A DNA stretch of 64,000 bases from Caballeronia ptereochthonis. GTDB lineage: Bacteria > Pseudomonadota > Gammaproteobacteria > Burkholderiales > Burkholderiaceae. Position 1 is the first letter of the stretch, and each line of letters begins with the position of its first letter. A program made the position numbers and the translations under genes. Below the pieces are notes generated by a model. The model was given only the letters and a program-made list of their open reading frames with translations. It had not been told where the DNA came from and did no database searches. This document shows, piece by piece, positions 30,867-40,390 of this stretch. Where the stretch lies: assembly GCF_001545075.1 (NCBI RefSeq), contig NZ_FCOB02000001.1:62001-126000 (forward strand), given 5' to 3'.

Positions 30867-31475
30867 ATGCCTTCGCTTTCGTTTCGCCGTGTGCCTCGCG
30901 GCGCGCTCCATGCGACCGCCTTCGTCATCGCAACCACGTGCATAACGGCGTGTGCCACGTCCGCTCCACCGACCACGCTTCCGCCGTCGACATCGATCGC
31001 GACATCTGAGCCCGCACCATCCCTGGCGATCCCCGTCGTCCGCGACGGTCGCTATACGCTCATCGAGCTGGTGCCGGATGACGGTCAACGCGATCTGATG
31101 CAACAGGTGATCGACCTCACTATCCCGGCTACCGACCGCGCCACCGTCGGCGACGCCCTCCACTATGTGCTGCGGCGTTCGGGCTATCGACTCTGTGACG
31201 AGCGCGCCGACACCACCGCCGTGCTGTATGCCCTACCTCTGCCGGCCGCGCACGAACACCTGGGGCCCATTGCGTTGCACGAAGCGCTTCAGCTTCTCGC
31301 CGGACCACGCTGGACCTTGCAAGTGAACGATGAGACGCGTGAGGTGTGCTTTGTTCCACGGCACGAGAACGGCCCTGCCTCCGCGGCTTCGTCTCCAGCC
31401 AGTTCCCCGTTCGACGATCCGGCGTCACCGAGGGAACCCGATCCGATCAACGATCCCGCAGGAGAACCGAAATGA
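30867..31475 (+). CDS. PilL-like conjugative-transfer lipoprotein (TIGR03748 type)
   Basis: 202 aa from ATG 30867; GTG 30837 is possible but adds an odd leader. A signal peptide with lipobox-like ITAC places the lipidated Cys near residue 33. The conserved PilL_N domain follows (RDGRYTLIELVPDDGQRDLMQQVIDL, then VGDALHYVLRRSGYRLC and LHEALQLLAGPRWTLQVNDETREVCF). The tail is Pro/Ser-rich. It is the first structural gene of the type IV secretion (type G) cluster. Its stop overlaps the next start (ATGA). Confidence 0.85.
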   Translation: MPSLSFRRVPRGALHATAFVIATTCITACATSAPPTTLPPSTSIATSEPAPSLAIPVVRDGRYTLIELVPDDGQRDLMQQVIDLTIPATDRATVGDALHYVLRRSGYRLCDERADTTAVLYALPLPAAHEHLGPIALHEALQLLAGPRWTLQVNDETREVCFVPRHENGPASAASSPASSPFDDPASPREPDPINDPAGEPK

Positions 31476-32104
31476 TCGTGTCGCCGAACGGGAAGCGCTT
31501 TGTTCGCATCGTGGTGGCCGTCGGCACCGTGGTCATCGTCACGCTCGTGATCGTGGATCATCTTCGACTGACCCATCTCACCCACACCTCGCCAAGCTAT
31601 GCCTCGCACACCGACGTGCGTACGCTTCAGCGACGACTCGACGGATTCGATGCCGTATTCGCGCGCCTGCAGCGAGCGCCAGCCGCGGTGACGCAGGCAA
31701 CGTTCGATGTCACCCGCCAAACCGTCGACACACGACTGGCCAAATTGGAACAACTTGCCAGCGCGATGGCGACCACCGATACCGTGAACGCGCTCGATGC
31801 GCGCGTGCATCAGCTCGAAACACGCGTGGCTGCGTCGGCTCAAGTGGCGAGCAAGGCGGCGACCTCTCAGCACCATCGCGCTCAAGCCCCCATCCCGCTC
31901 GTGCCACCCTTCGCCATCCTCGGCGAAGAACAGCGCGGCGGACAGACGTTTCTGGTTATCGCGCCATCGCACTGGCAAGCGCTGGACGACGTGCGGTTGC
32001 TGCAGCCCGGCAATCGCGAAGGCGACTGGCAACTCGATGCCCTGGATGGCGACACTGCCACCTTTCGCATCGACGGCCAGATGCAGCATCTGCCGATTCG
32101 ATGA
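31472..32104 (+). CDS. ICE membrane protein with coiled coil
   Basis: 210 aa from ATG 31472, overlapping the previous stop by 4 bases and preceded by AGGAGA. It has a single transmembrane helix (VRIVVAVGTVVIVTLVIV) and a coiled-coil region (about 45-115). The compact C-terminal domain ends FRIDGQMQHLPIR. The conserved position after the PilL-like lipoprotein in this ICE class suggests a part of the transfer apparatus or a transfer-linked pilus component; no named family recognised. Confidence 0.75.
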   Translation: MIVSPNGKRFVRIVVAVGTVVIVTLVIVDHLRLTHLTHTSPSYASHTDVRTLQRRLDGFDAVFARLQRAPAAVTQATFDVTRQTVDTRLAKLEQLASAMATTDTVNALDARVHQLETRVAASAQVASKAATSQHHRAQAPIPLVPPFAILGEEQRGGQTFLVIAPSHWQALDDVRLLQPGNREGDWQLDALDGDTATFRIDGQMQHLPIR

Positions 32105-32113
32105 GGCAGAGTC

Positions 32114-32842
32114 ATGACGCATATCGTTTCTCTACGCTTCGCCAGTATCACCCTGTGTCTGATGAGCCTCGTCAGCATCCCGGGCATGGCGATCGCGCAA
32201 GCCCGCACCGCCGTGAGCGCCCCCGCGACGAGTGTCGAGCGGCCTTCGCCCATCGCGGAATCGGAGGAGGCTCGCGCTCACGCGTGGGGCCTCGATGCCA
32301 CCGAATGGAGCCGCTACCAGCAGGTGATGCAGGGACCGCTTGGCATCTATTCGCCGAATCTCGACCCGCTCACGGCGCTGGGCATCGATGCCCGTTCGGA
32401 CGCTGAGCGACAGCATTACGCCGAGCTGCAGGTCCGTGCCGAAGCGCAGCGGGTGCAGAAGGAACTCATCTACCAGCAAGCCTACGATGCGGCTTGGAAA
32501 CGGCTCTATCCCGATCTGACGCCGGTACGTTCGCTGACGTCGCCGTCTCGTGGCGCATCCCTCGCGCATACGGAACGACTCGCCGTGTTCATCAAGGATG
32601 ACTGTCCGCCCTGCGATGCGCGCGTGCGCCAGATGCAGGCGAGCGGTGCGCCGTTCGACATCTACATGGTCGGCAGTCGTGGCGACGACACGCGCATTCG
32701 CGCGTGGGCACAGCGCGTCGGCATCGATCCGGTCAAAGTCCGCGCGCGCACCATCACCTTGAATCACGATGGCGGGCGCTGGCTGATGCTCGGCGGTCAG
32801 GGCGCCTTGCCGGCCGTGCTCCCGGGCATGGGGTCGCCATGA
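32114..32842 (+). CDS. TIGR03759-family ICE protein (PFL_4693 type)
   Basis: 242 aa with a signal peptide (MTHIVSLRFASITLCLMSL...AIAQA). The signature segment is ARAHAWGLDATEWSRYQQVM followed by GPLGIYSPNLDPLTALGIDAR, diagnostic for the family. A thioredoxin-like half follows (ERLAVFIKDDCPPCDARV) with a CPPC pair near residue 166, which suggests a periplasmic redox or scaffold role. Part of the conjugation cluster; it overlaps the next start by 4 bases. Confidence 0.9.
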   Translation: MTHIVSLRFASITLCLMSLVSIPGMAIAQARTAVSAPATSVERPSPIAESEEARAHAWGLDATEWSRYQQVMQGPLGIYSPNLDPLTALGIDARSDAERQHYAELQVRAEAQRVQKELIYQQAYDAAWKRLYPDLTPVRSLTSPSRGASLAHTERLAVFIKDDCPPCDARVRQMQASGAPFDIYMVGSRGDDTRIRAWAQRVGIDPVKVRARTITLNHDGGRWLMLGGQGALPAVLPGMGSP

Positions 32843-33396
32843 TGGCCGCACTGACCTGTCAGGTACGGCGTCGCGCGTGGCTGAGCGTGCTCGGATGGCT
32901 CAGCATGCCCAGCGCAGCGATGACGTTGCCGCCGCCCGCCTACCAGCTCGCGGCACACGACGCCGGGGTACCGTCGGTCGTCCTGTTCGCCGTCGCGCTG
33001 CAGGAAAGCGGTACGCGTCTACAAGGGCGCCTCATCCCCTGGCCGTGGACCTTGAACGTCGCGGGCGCCGCACGGCGTTACCGTACGCGCGCTGCGGCCT
33101 GTCGGGCGCTACGCGCGGCCTTGCCGATCGTGGGGGCCACGGATGTCGACGTCGGCCTCGCGCAAGTCAACCTCGGCTATCAACGCCAACGCTTCGCCGA
33201 TCCGTGCGAGGCCCTCGATCCGTATCGCAATCTCGACGCCGCCGCAGCGATTCTGCGCGAACAGCACGTCACGGGCGAAGACTGGCTGGTCGCCGTGGGG
33301 CGGTACCACCGTCCGGCGGGTGGTGCGATGGCGGCACGTTATCGGCGGCAAGTCGCTGCGCGTTTGGCACACGTCCTCGATACCGCTCGTCCCTGA
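32839..33396 (+). CDS. Lytic transglycosylase of the transfer apparatus
   Basis: 185 aa from ATG 32839 (two Met in tandem), overlapping the previous stop. A signal peptide is followed by the SLT-type core AAHDAGVPSVVLFAVALQESG, where E in QESG is the catalytic residue. DVGLAQVNLGYQRQRF (the GLMQ-like motif) and NLDAAAAILREQ come next. It should open peptidoglycan for the transfer channel. Confidence 0.9.
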   Translation: MMAALTCQVRRRAWLSVLGWLSMPSAAMTLPPPAYQLAAHDAGVPSVVLFAVALQESGTRLQGRLIPWPWTLNVAGAARRYRTRAAACRALRAALPIVGATDVDVGLAQVNLGYQRQRFADPCEALDPYRNLDAAAAILREQHVTGEDWLVAVGRYHRPAGGAMAARYRRQVAARLAHVLDTARP

Positions 33397-33410
33397 GGAG
33401 GCGTTCACCC

Positions 33411-33944
33411 ATGACATCGCCCATGACATCGTCTCGTTGCTACGTGTGCATCGCGCTGCTGGGACTGGTCCGCGTGGCCTCTGCGCAGACCCTGATCGTC
33501 GTCGGTAACGACGGCGGCGCGTCGGCCCTGCCGTATTACCGCGCCCTCAACCTGTTGCCCGATACGCCGGTCGCCGCGAATCCCGCTGTACGTGCAGCGC
33601 CCCACGCACCGTATCGCGAAGCCGATCTGTTGCCGGTACGTTCGGCACGCCTGACGCCGGGCCGGGTGACGCCGCGCACGCTCCAGGCACCCGGCCTGTC
33701 ATCGTTCTTTCTGATTGGCGACGACCAGCCTTCACGCGCCTGGCTGCACGCACGTGCCGACACGCTGCGCGCGTTAGGCGCCGTAGGTCTCGTCGTAAAC
33801 GTCGGCTCGGCCGATGCACTCGCCGCGCTGCGGCGCGATGCACCCGGCCTCACGCTCGTCCCGGCCTCCGGCGACGACATCGCCGTGCGCCTGAGCCTCT
33901 CGCACTACCCCGTGCTTGTCACGGCCACGGGCATCGAACAATGA
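33411..33944 (+). CDS. TIGR03765-family ICE protein (PFL_4695 type)
   Basis: 177 aa from ATG 33411 with GAGGAGG upstream. A signal peptide (CYVCIALLGLVRVASA) precedes the conserved QTLIVVGNDGGASALPYYRALN. The C-terminal part (PSRAWLHARADTLRALGAVGLVVNVGS, then LTLVPASGDDIAVRLSLSHYPVLVTATGIEQ) is also typical. Periplasmic protein of unknown biochemical role, always placed before the coupling protein. Confidence 0.9.
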   Translation: MTSPMTSSRCYVCIALLGLVRVASAQTLIVVGNDGGASALPYYRALNLLPDTPVAANPAVRAAPHAPYREADLLPVRSARLTPGRVTPRTLQAPGLSSFFLIGDDQPSRAWLHARADTLRALGAVGLVVNVGSADALAALRRDAPGLTLVPASGDDIAVRLSLSHYPVLVTATGIEQ

Positions 33945-33945
33945 C

Positions 33946-36105
33946 ATGGCGCAGGAACACGCCGTCGAAGTGCTGTTGCGTCCGGCGGTGGAGCTTTACA
34001 CCGTCGCCGTCTGCGCGCTCGGCGCGACGCTGTGTCTGGCCGCGCCCTGGTCGCTCGCGCTGACGCCACGCTTCGGTCTCGTCTCGGCGTTCGCCTTCGG
34101 CGCGTTGGGAGTCCGTCGCTGGCGACAGGCGCGCGTGATCCTGCGCTACCGCCGCCATATCCGCCGCCTGCCCCGTTACGTGATGGCGAACCGCCATGTG
34201 CCGGTGAGCCAACAGTGGCTCTTTATCGGCAAAGGGTTTCGGTGGGAGCCGCATCACACGCACCGCCTGGCGCAGGCGTATCGACCGGAGTTTCGCAAGT
34301 ACGTTGAACCCACACCGGCCTGGCGGCTCGCGCGCCGACTCGAAGCGAAACGCGAATTTGTGCCGTTTCCGCTCTCGGCGTTCGCCCGTGCGACAGCTTG
34401 GGATCACCCGCTCAACCCCGTCCGCCCGCTGCCGCCCGTCGGTGGCCTCCCGCGCCTCCACGGCATCGAACCGGTCGAAATCGACGTGACGCTGCCACTG
34501 GGCGAGCGCGTGGGTCATTCGCTGGTGCTCGGCACTACCCGCGTCGGCAAGACGCGTCTGGCCGAACTCTTCATCACACAGGATATCCGGCGTATCCGTA
34601 ACGGGCAGCACGAGGTCGTGATCGTGTTCGATCCGAAGGGCGACGCGGATCTGTTGAAGCGCATGTACGTCGAGGCGAAACGCGCCGGCCGCGACGGCGA
34701 GTTCTACGTCTTCCATCTTGGCTGGCCGGACATCTCGGCGCGTTACAATGCGATCGGGCGGTTCGGGCGCATCTCGGAAGTCGCGACGCGCGTCGCCGGG
34801 CAGCTCTCCGGTGAGGGCAATTCAGCAGCGTTCCGGGAATTCGCCTGGCGGTTCGTCAACATCATCGCGCGGGCACTGGTGGAGTTGGGACAGCGTCCCG
34901 ATTACCTCCTGATCCAGCGGCACGTCATCAACATCGATGCGCTGTTCATCGAATACGCGCAGCATTTCTTCGCGAAGGCCGAACCCAAGGCGTGGGACGT
35001 GATCGTCCAGCTCGAGGCGCGGCTCAACGAGAAAACCATCCCGCGGCACATGGTCGGCCGCGAAAAGCGCGTGGTGGCGATCGAGCAGTATCTGTCGCAG
35101 GCCCACGTGTACGACCCGGTGCTGGATGGCTTGCGCTCCGCCGTGCGCTACGACCGCACCTACTTCGACAAGATCGTCGCGAGCCTGCTTCCGCTCCTGG
35201 AAAAGCTCACCACCGGCAAGATCGCACAGCTACTCGCCCCGGACTATCGCGATCTTGCCGATCCCCGACCGATCTTCGACTGGATGCAGGTGATACGAAA
35301 ACGCGCGATCGTGTACGTGGGTCTGGATGCGCTGTCCGATGCAGAAGTTGCCGCCGCGGTCGGCAACTCGATGTTCTCGGACCTCGTGTCGGTCGCTGGG
35401 CACATCTACAAGTTCGGAGTCGATGATGGCCTGCCGGGCGCGACGGCTGGCGCCACGATTCCGATCAACGTGCACGCGGACGAATTCAACGAACTCATGG
35501 GCGACGAATTCATTCCGATGATCAACAAGGGCGGCGGCGCCGGTGTGCAGGTCACGGCCTACACGCAGACGCTCTCGGACATCGAGGCGCGCATCGGCAA
35601 TCGCGCCAAGGCCGGCCAGGTGATCGGCAACTTTAACAACCTCTTCATGCTGCGCGTGCGCGAAACGGCCACGGCCGAACTCCTCACCCGCCAGTTGCCG
35701 AAGGTGGATGTCTATACGGCCTCCGTCGTGAGCGGCGCCACCGACAGCTCCGACCCGAAGGGGAAAACCGCCTTCACGTCCAACACCGTCGATCGCGTCA
35801 GCGCTACCAGCGTGCCGATGATCGAACCCGCCCATGTGGTCACGTTGCCAAAGGGGCAATGCTTTGCGCTGCTGGAAGGCGGCAACCTCTGGAAGGTTCG
35901 CATGCCATTGCCCGCACCCGATCCGGACGAAGCGATGCCGGAGAACCTGCAAGCCATGGCGCGCGCGATGCGGCAGCACTACATGGACGCGGGCGACTGG
36001 TGGGAAAGCACCGGCATCGAGCACCTGCAACGGCCCACGCTGCCGGCTGATCTGGTGGACGATTTCCGGCAGATGACCGCGAACGACGTCGACGCGGCCG
36101 CGTGA
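33946..36105 (+). CDS. traD: Type IV coupling protein TraD
   Basis: 719 aa from ATG 33946, one base after the previous stop. An N-terminal membrane anchor (about 15-55) precedes Walker A GTTRVGKTR (about 196-204) and Walker B VIVFDPKGD. HADEFNELMGDEF and the QVTAYTQTLSDIEARIG segment lie near residues 510-550. This is the VirD4/TraD-like motor that brings relaxase-DNA to the channel. It seems complete, although no relaxase is found in the window. It is followed 18 bp later by TIGR03747, its usual partner. Confidence 0.95.
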   Translation: MAQEHAVEVLLRPAVELYTVAVCALGATLCLAAPWSLALTPRFGLVSAFAFGALGVRRWRQARVILRYRRHIRRLPRYVMANRHVPVSQQWLFIGKGFRWEPHHTHRLAQAYRPEFRKYVEPTPAWRLARRLEAKREFVPFPLSAFARATAWDHPLNPVRPLPPVGGLPRLHGIEPVEIDVTLPLGERVGHSLVLGTTRVGKTRLAELFITQDIRRIRNGQHEVVIVFDPKGDADLLKRMYVEAKRAGRDGEFYVFHLGWPDISARYNAIGRFGRISEVATRVAGQLSGEGNSAAFREFAWRFVNIIARALVELGQRPDYLLIQRHVINIDALFIEYAQHFFAKAEPKAWDVIVQLEARLNEKTIPRHMVGREKRVVAIEQYLSQAHVYDPVLDGLRSAVRYDRTYFDKIVASLLPLLEKLTTGKIAQLLAPDYRDLADPRPIFDWMQVIRKRAIVYVGLDALSDAEVAAAVGNSMFSDLVSVAGHIYKFGVDDGLPGATAGATIPINVHADEFNELMGDEFIPMINKGGGAGVQVTAYTQTLSDIEARIGNRAKAGQVIGNFNNLFMLRVRETATAELLTRQLPKVDVYTASVVSGATDSSDPKGKTAFTSNTVDRVSATSVPMIEPAHVVTLPKGQCFALLEGGNLWKVRMPLPAPDPDEAMPENLQAMARAMRQHYMDAGDWWESTGIEHLQRPTLPADLVDDFRQMTANDVDAAA

Positions 36106-36123
36106 CGTTTCCGATCTTCAAGC

Positions 36124-36870
36124 ATGACCGATCCCGCCACCACCGCGCAACGTCAACAGACGCAGCAGCAAGGGCTGATCGGGCAGATCGTCACGCTGCC
36201 GTTTCGGTTTCTGGGCGTGCTGATCGGTTCGCTCTTTCTCGCGGTGCTGATCGAATGGGTGGGCATGGCGATCCTGTGGCGCGGTCAAGGCTGGCATCAT
36301 GCGCAGGCCGTGTTGCATCACGAGACGAATCAACTCGCTGCGGATTTGTTCGACAGCCTGCTAGTGCACGAACCCGCGCATACGGCGCAGGTGTGGCTCG
36401 ATGCGGCCTATCGGCTGGTCTTCGTCAAAACCGGCCTCCTCGCCTGGATACGCGATGCCGATGCACAGACTCATGCCAACAGCATGCGCGGCACCGATCT
36501 GCGCCATTACCTTGGCGTCGTCGCCGTGCACCTCGAAGACTATCTGCTCGCCGCGCTCTACACCGGCCTGACATTCGTTGTGCGGTTGCTGGTGCTGATC
36601 ATGGTGATGCCACTCTTCATCGTCGCCGCGTTCACCGGCTTCGTAGATGGTCTGGTGCGGCGAGATATCCGGCGCTTCGGTGCCGGCCGTGAATCGGGGT
36701 TCCTGCACCATCGGGCGAAGGCAACCATGATGCCGCTGGCGGTGTTTCCGTGGATCGCTTACCTCGCCCTGCCCATCAGCGTGAATCCGTTACTCGTTCT
36801 CCTGCCCTGCGCCATTCTGCTTGGGCTATCGGTCGACGTAACGGTCGGAAGCTTCAAGAAGCATCTTTGA
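36124..36870 (+). CDS. TIGR03747-family ICE membrane protein
   Basis: 248 aa with about four hydrophobic segments (near 22-50, 145-170, 200-215, 220-240). Family pieces are LPFRFLGVLIGSLFLAVLIEWVGM, DLRHYLGVVAVHLEDYLLAALY and GFVDGLVRRDIRRFGAGRESGFLHHRAK. Its function is unknown, but it is tightly linked to TraD in all ICEs of this class. It ends the first conjugation block; cargo follows. Confidence 0.92.
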   Translation: MTDPATTAQRQQTQQQGLIGQIVTLPFRFLGVLIGSLFLAVLIEWVGMAILWRGQGWHHAQAVLHHETNQLAADLFDSLLVHEPAHTAQVWLDAAYRLVFVKTGLLAWIRDADAQTHANSMRGTDLRHYLGVVAVHLEDYLLAALYTGLTFVVRLLVLIMVMPLFIVAAFTGFVDGLVRRDIRRFGAGRESGFLHHRAKATMMPLAVFPWIAYLALPISVNPLLVLLPCAILLGLSVDVTVGSFKKHL

Positions 36871-36948
36871 GATAATGTGAAGGCGCCTTGCTTGTCTTCC
36901 TGACGATGCCACGACCGCTACCAACACTTATCTATTATTGAGTCGCGT

Positions 36949-37575
36949 ATGCCCATGGACGATTCCAATGCATTGCCATTCTTTCAAAGACCGGACTTAT
37001 CACCCTTTCTTGTACATCTGACCAAGAACACCAGGAAAGAAGATCACTACAGCGCGTTCGACAACCTCGTCAGCATACTGATGACCGGAGAAATATTTGG
37101 AAGCGGAAAGAAAGGATTCGTCAAAGGCCCGTCGAAGGCGTCTTGTTTCATGGATATCCCATTGGGAAGCCTCAAATACGTACTAAACGAGAGAAACAGC
37201 AATCCCGAACATCCACGCTATGAACCCTTTGGGGTAGTTATATCAAAAGAATACGCATTCGAGCGAGGCTGCCGACCGGTTCTGTATCTCTCCAACAAGG
37301 AGCTGCGAGATCTCGCAGTGCCAGCGCAGGAGCTTTGGCGTGTGGTCCGCCTCGAGAACGTGGATGGCACCGGCGTCAACTGGTTGCACGAAAGAGAATG
37401 GCGCGCCAAAGGCGCTTTTCGACTTCCGGCAAAACTCCGGGCTGTTCTGGTTAAGGACGTAAAAACCGCAGCACGCCTTCAGAAGCGCATCAGCGAGGAA
37501 CCGGAGAGCTTCAAATCAATCCCAGGATCTATCATTCCCTTGTCGGTATTGTGCCAAGGACTACCGTACCTATAA
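36949..37575 (+). CDS. AbiGi-like abortive-infection family protein
   Basis: 208 aa, lower GC than the flanking transfer genes. The pattern FLVHLTKNTRKEDHYSAFDNL, SILMTGEIFGSG, KASCFMDIPLGSLKYVL, YEPFGVVISKEYAFERGCRPVLYLS and GVNWLHEREWRAKG fits AbiGi/DUF2971-like proteins, which have an ADP-ribosyltransferase-like arrangement and are part of abortive phage resistance. I see no second AbiG gene, so any partner is absent or it works alone. It is inserted between TIGR03747 and RAQPRD, which normally adjoin, together with the convergent NERD-helicase gene. Confidence 0.7.
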   Translation: MPMDDSNALPFFQRPDLSPFLVHLTKNTRKEDHYSAFDNLVSILMTGEIFGSGKKGFVKGPSKASCFMDIPLGSLKYVLNERNSNPEHPRYEPFGVVISKEYAFERGCRPVLYLSNKELRDLAVPAQELWRVVRLENVDGTGVNWLHEREWRAKGAFRLPAKLRAVLVKDVKTAARLQKRISEEPESFKSIPGSIIPLSVLCQGLPYL

Positions 37576-37704
37576 TTGGTCTTCGTGCATCCCGTACGCG
37601 TGGCATCGCCCTGTCTCTGAGCTCGACCAGCTCCGTGCTTCTTCACCATCTTCCCCTTGAACCCGTCAACGGACTCCGCTGATGCCGTGTATTAGAGGTG
37701 CGCC

Positions 37705-40197
37705 TCACAGCTCTCCGCGCTGCACGGGTACGCGTTCGCTTCGGGCTTGTTCGGATACGCGAAAGATGTCTTTGCTTTCCGATGTCTTCACAAGCGCTCC
37801 CTGTCGTGCCGCCACGTCGAACGCCAACGCGACAACGGACCACCACTGTTTGGATGTCGGCGATGCAGGACTGGCCTCCGCGTACGGGAAGAAACGGTCT
37901 GCAAAGACCTTGCGATTCACTTCATCGCACCCCGAAAGTACGACGTATGCCCATAGGATCGTGCTCGCCGCGTTGTATCCCAGTGTTCCCGAATCAACGA
38001 GAAGTCGGCCCGAATATCCCCCACATTTCGCTGCGGCGAGATGCGCCATACCCATCGCCACCATTGAGATAGGTAGCGACCGCGCGCTTTCCACTTTGAG
38101 TCGCTTCGTGACGATGTCAACGATCTGTCGATCGTACGTTTCGAGCTGATCGACCAGTGACGCGGGGACTTCGCGAGCATTGCATGCAGCGCACAACAAG
38201 CACCCCAAATGACCAGCGTGATAGGTTTCCATCTCGCATTGCTCGCATTCGGCGACGGAGAGCGAACTACTCACGCCCGTGCTCCGGTCCAACGACCGAT
38301 GTCCGTCACGAACGTAGGGTACCTGTTCGGTGCGGTTCAGAACGATGACAGGCCACTCGTACTGGAGCAGTTGATCCTCCCAAAAGAAACCCGCTGGCTC
38401 GCCGTCGCGAATTCCTACCAACCAGGCGCGCAAGTCTGGATGCCAGTAGACATTGGCTGTACTGACAGTCAGCCTGGTTGCGCCGTCGACAACACCCAGT
38501 CGGTACGCTTCGATCATCGCGTTCGAAATGGTTCTCACCGTTTCGGCATGCCGCGTCGCCACGCTGAGTACCTGACGCGACCGCGCCCTGTCGGGCCGGT
38601 CCAGCGCATCGCGAAGTACCCGATATTCATAGATGGCAACGCAGTATGACGTGGTCCGCGAGTAGGCTGAAAACACCGGCAGATCACTATCCAGCCCGCC
38701 ATCGACAACAAAGACCACCGCGCGCGATTCCATGCCACGAAACGCCGCAACATTTGAACTCTCGATGCCCGCAAATCGATCCATCGACAGCACCTCATAC
38801 ACCGCGCGCGGGCATCCATACGCGTCAAGCACCACGATATCTTCCGGTGCCAAGCCGCGCGTGAGCAGCGTATCGAGCTGACGTTCCAGTTCTTCACGAA
38901 GATCCTTCGCGACGATCTCTTCCAGCGACGTCAGATCGCGGGACCGCGGGCAAACCAGTTGAAACGGCGGTGGCATCAGTTGCCGCAGCACTGCGTGGAT
39001 CTGATAGGGGTTGCGCAGGCAGTACGTGAGCTGGAAAGCCGGCGGCGCCTGATACATCTGGCAGAGCTGGTTACTCGAAACGCCCTTTTCAAAACCAAAG
39101 CGCTGCGCATCGTCGCAGAACGCATACACCGGCTTGCCATCGAATGCGTCCGCCAACGCCTGATGCCACGACTCGTCTAGCGCCTGGGCTTCGTCGACGA
39201 TGAGCACGTCCCACCGCGCAAAAAATCCTCCGAGCACCGCCTGGCGAAGGGTCGCTTCCTCGTTTTGATCCTCTGGCGTTCCAGCCAGGACACCCGGCAT
39301 CTCTTTCAGCAGCCCATGAAAATGAAAGACGTCGCACGATTCGATCTCTTCGAGCAGCATGCGAAGACGAGCCGCAATCCGCTTGTTGAACGTGAGAAAC
39401 AGACACCGTTGACCGCGCTGCGCTGCGCGCTTAGCCGTTTCCCCGGCAAGCAGGGTCTTCCCTGTTCCTGGCCACCCGAGCACGACCTGTCGCGTGGAGC
39501 TACCGATGTGATCCAGGCAGTCGATCTGCTGGTCAGTCAATTTCAGCCAGCGTTCGTCGCGGCCATAGATGCGAGCCCGCCATATCGATTCGCCATCGTC
39601 CTTGGGACTCACCAGCGCCACGATCTGATCGAGCATCGCCTGCCCGAGCGGCCCTTTGTCGAGGCGAATACGCCAATCCATCATGATCTGGCGAATCCGT
39701 TCACCGATCCGCTCCAGATCATCCATGAGAAGCACGATGTCGTCGCTGCTTCCCGCGTGCCCCCCTCGAAGCGCGGGCGGGAGCGTTGTCCGATCCAGCG
39801 ATGCATCCGGCAGCGCGATCGCGTAGCCGATCCGACCTGCCATGCCAAGCGATGGATCAAACCATCGGGCTAAGCCATGGGCATTGTCCCGCGCCTGTTT
39901 GATCACCGGCACCCGTCGCCCTGACGCGACGTGAACGTAGTGATGGTCTTGGATGCGATGGCCGCCTCCCTTGACCTCGATGGCGAGCACCCCGTAATCC
40001 GGGTGGAGAACCAAAAAATCAATTTCCCCGGTCGGCTTCCCCGCCGACGACCGTCGACTCGCAACATCCGTCAACCAGGGAACGCTGTGGATGACCACAA
40101 ACTCATCGGAAAGCTTTTCCTTGAAGATCGGGTAGAGATTGATCTCCGCATTGCTCTCTGTCACCGACGGTCCATCCGATGGAATCATTCTTGCCAT
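37705..40197 (-). CDS. NERD nuclease-domain and UvrD-like helicase fusion
   Basis: 830 aa, minus strand. The N-terminal NERD nuclease domain (about 15-130) has E58-x-D60 (GEID) and E74-x-K76 (LAIEVKGG). The SF1 helicase part has Walker A GWPGTGKT (241-248) and Walker B VDEAQ (334-338), then CLRNPYQIHAVLRQL and a later AFRGMESRAVVFV. Near residue 655 a zinc-finger-like Cys cluster occurs (CEQCEM...CLLCAAC). Single-gene nuclease-helicase fusions such as Nhi are known anti-phage proteins, and NERD-helicases are frequent in defence islands. It converges on the AbiGi-like gene and interrupts the transfer cluster, so it is cargo. Defence function is inferred. Confidence 0.82.
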   Translation of the reverse strand: MARMIPSDGPSVTESNAEINLYPIFKEKLSDEFVVIHSVPWLTDVASRRSSAGKPTGEIDFLVLHPDYGVLAIEVKGGGHRIQDHHYVHVASGRRVPVIKQARDNAHGLARWFDPSLGMAGRIGYAIALPDASLDRTTLPPALRGGHAGSSDDIVLLMDDLERIGERIRQIMMDWRIRLDKGPLGQAMLDQIVALVSPKDDGESIWRARIYGRDERWLKLTDQQIDCLDHIGSSTRQVVLGWPGTGKTLLAGETAKRAAQRGQRCLFLTFNKRIAARLRMLLEEIESCDVFHFHGLLKEMPGVLAGTPEDQNEEATLRQAVLGGFFARWDVLIVDEAQALDESWHQALADAFDGKPVYAFCDDAQRFGFEKGVSSNQLCQMYQAPPAFQLTYCLRNPYQIHAVLRQLMPPPFQLVCPRSRDLTSLEEIVAKDLREELERQLDTLLTRGLAPEDIVVLDAYGCPRAVYEVLSMDRFAGIESSNVAAFRGMESRAVVFVVDGGLDSDLPVFSAYSRTTSYCVAIYEYRVLRDALDRPDRARSRQVLSVATRHAETVRTISNAMIEAYRLGVVDGATRLTVSTANVYWHPDLRAWLVGIRDGEPAGFFWEDQLLQYEWPVIVLNRTEQVPYVRDGHRSLDRSTGVSSSLSVAECEQCEMETYHAGHLGCLLCAACNAREVPASLVDQLETYDRQIVDIVTKRLKVESARSLPISMVAMGMAHLAAAKCGGYSGRLLVDSGTLGYNAASTILWAYVVLSGCDEVNRKVFADRFFPYAEASPASPTSKQWWSVVALAFDVAARQGALVKTSESKDIFRVSEQARSERVPVQRGEL

Positions 40198-40390
40198 GAT
40201 GCTTTCTTTAAATCGTTCTGGGGTTCATGGAATAAGACAAGTTGATGATACACGGCTCTCTCGCAAAATCCCCTTGGTGTACTAGGAGCATCCACGTGTA
40301 AAGCGGTAGATGGCCATAGCGGATTGTCGACTGACGCCATGGGCCGAAAGCACCAACCTGCGGTCATCCTCGACTCCCAGGACGACAGGG

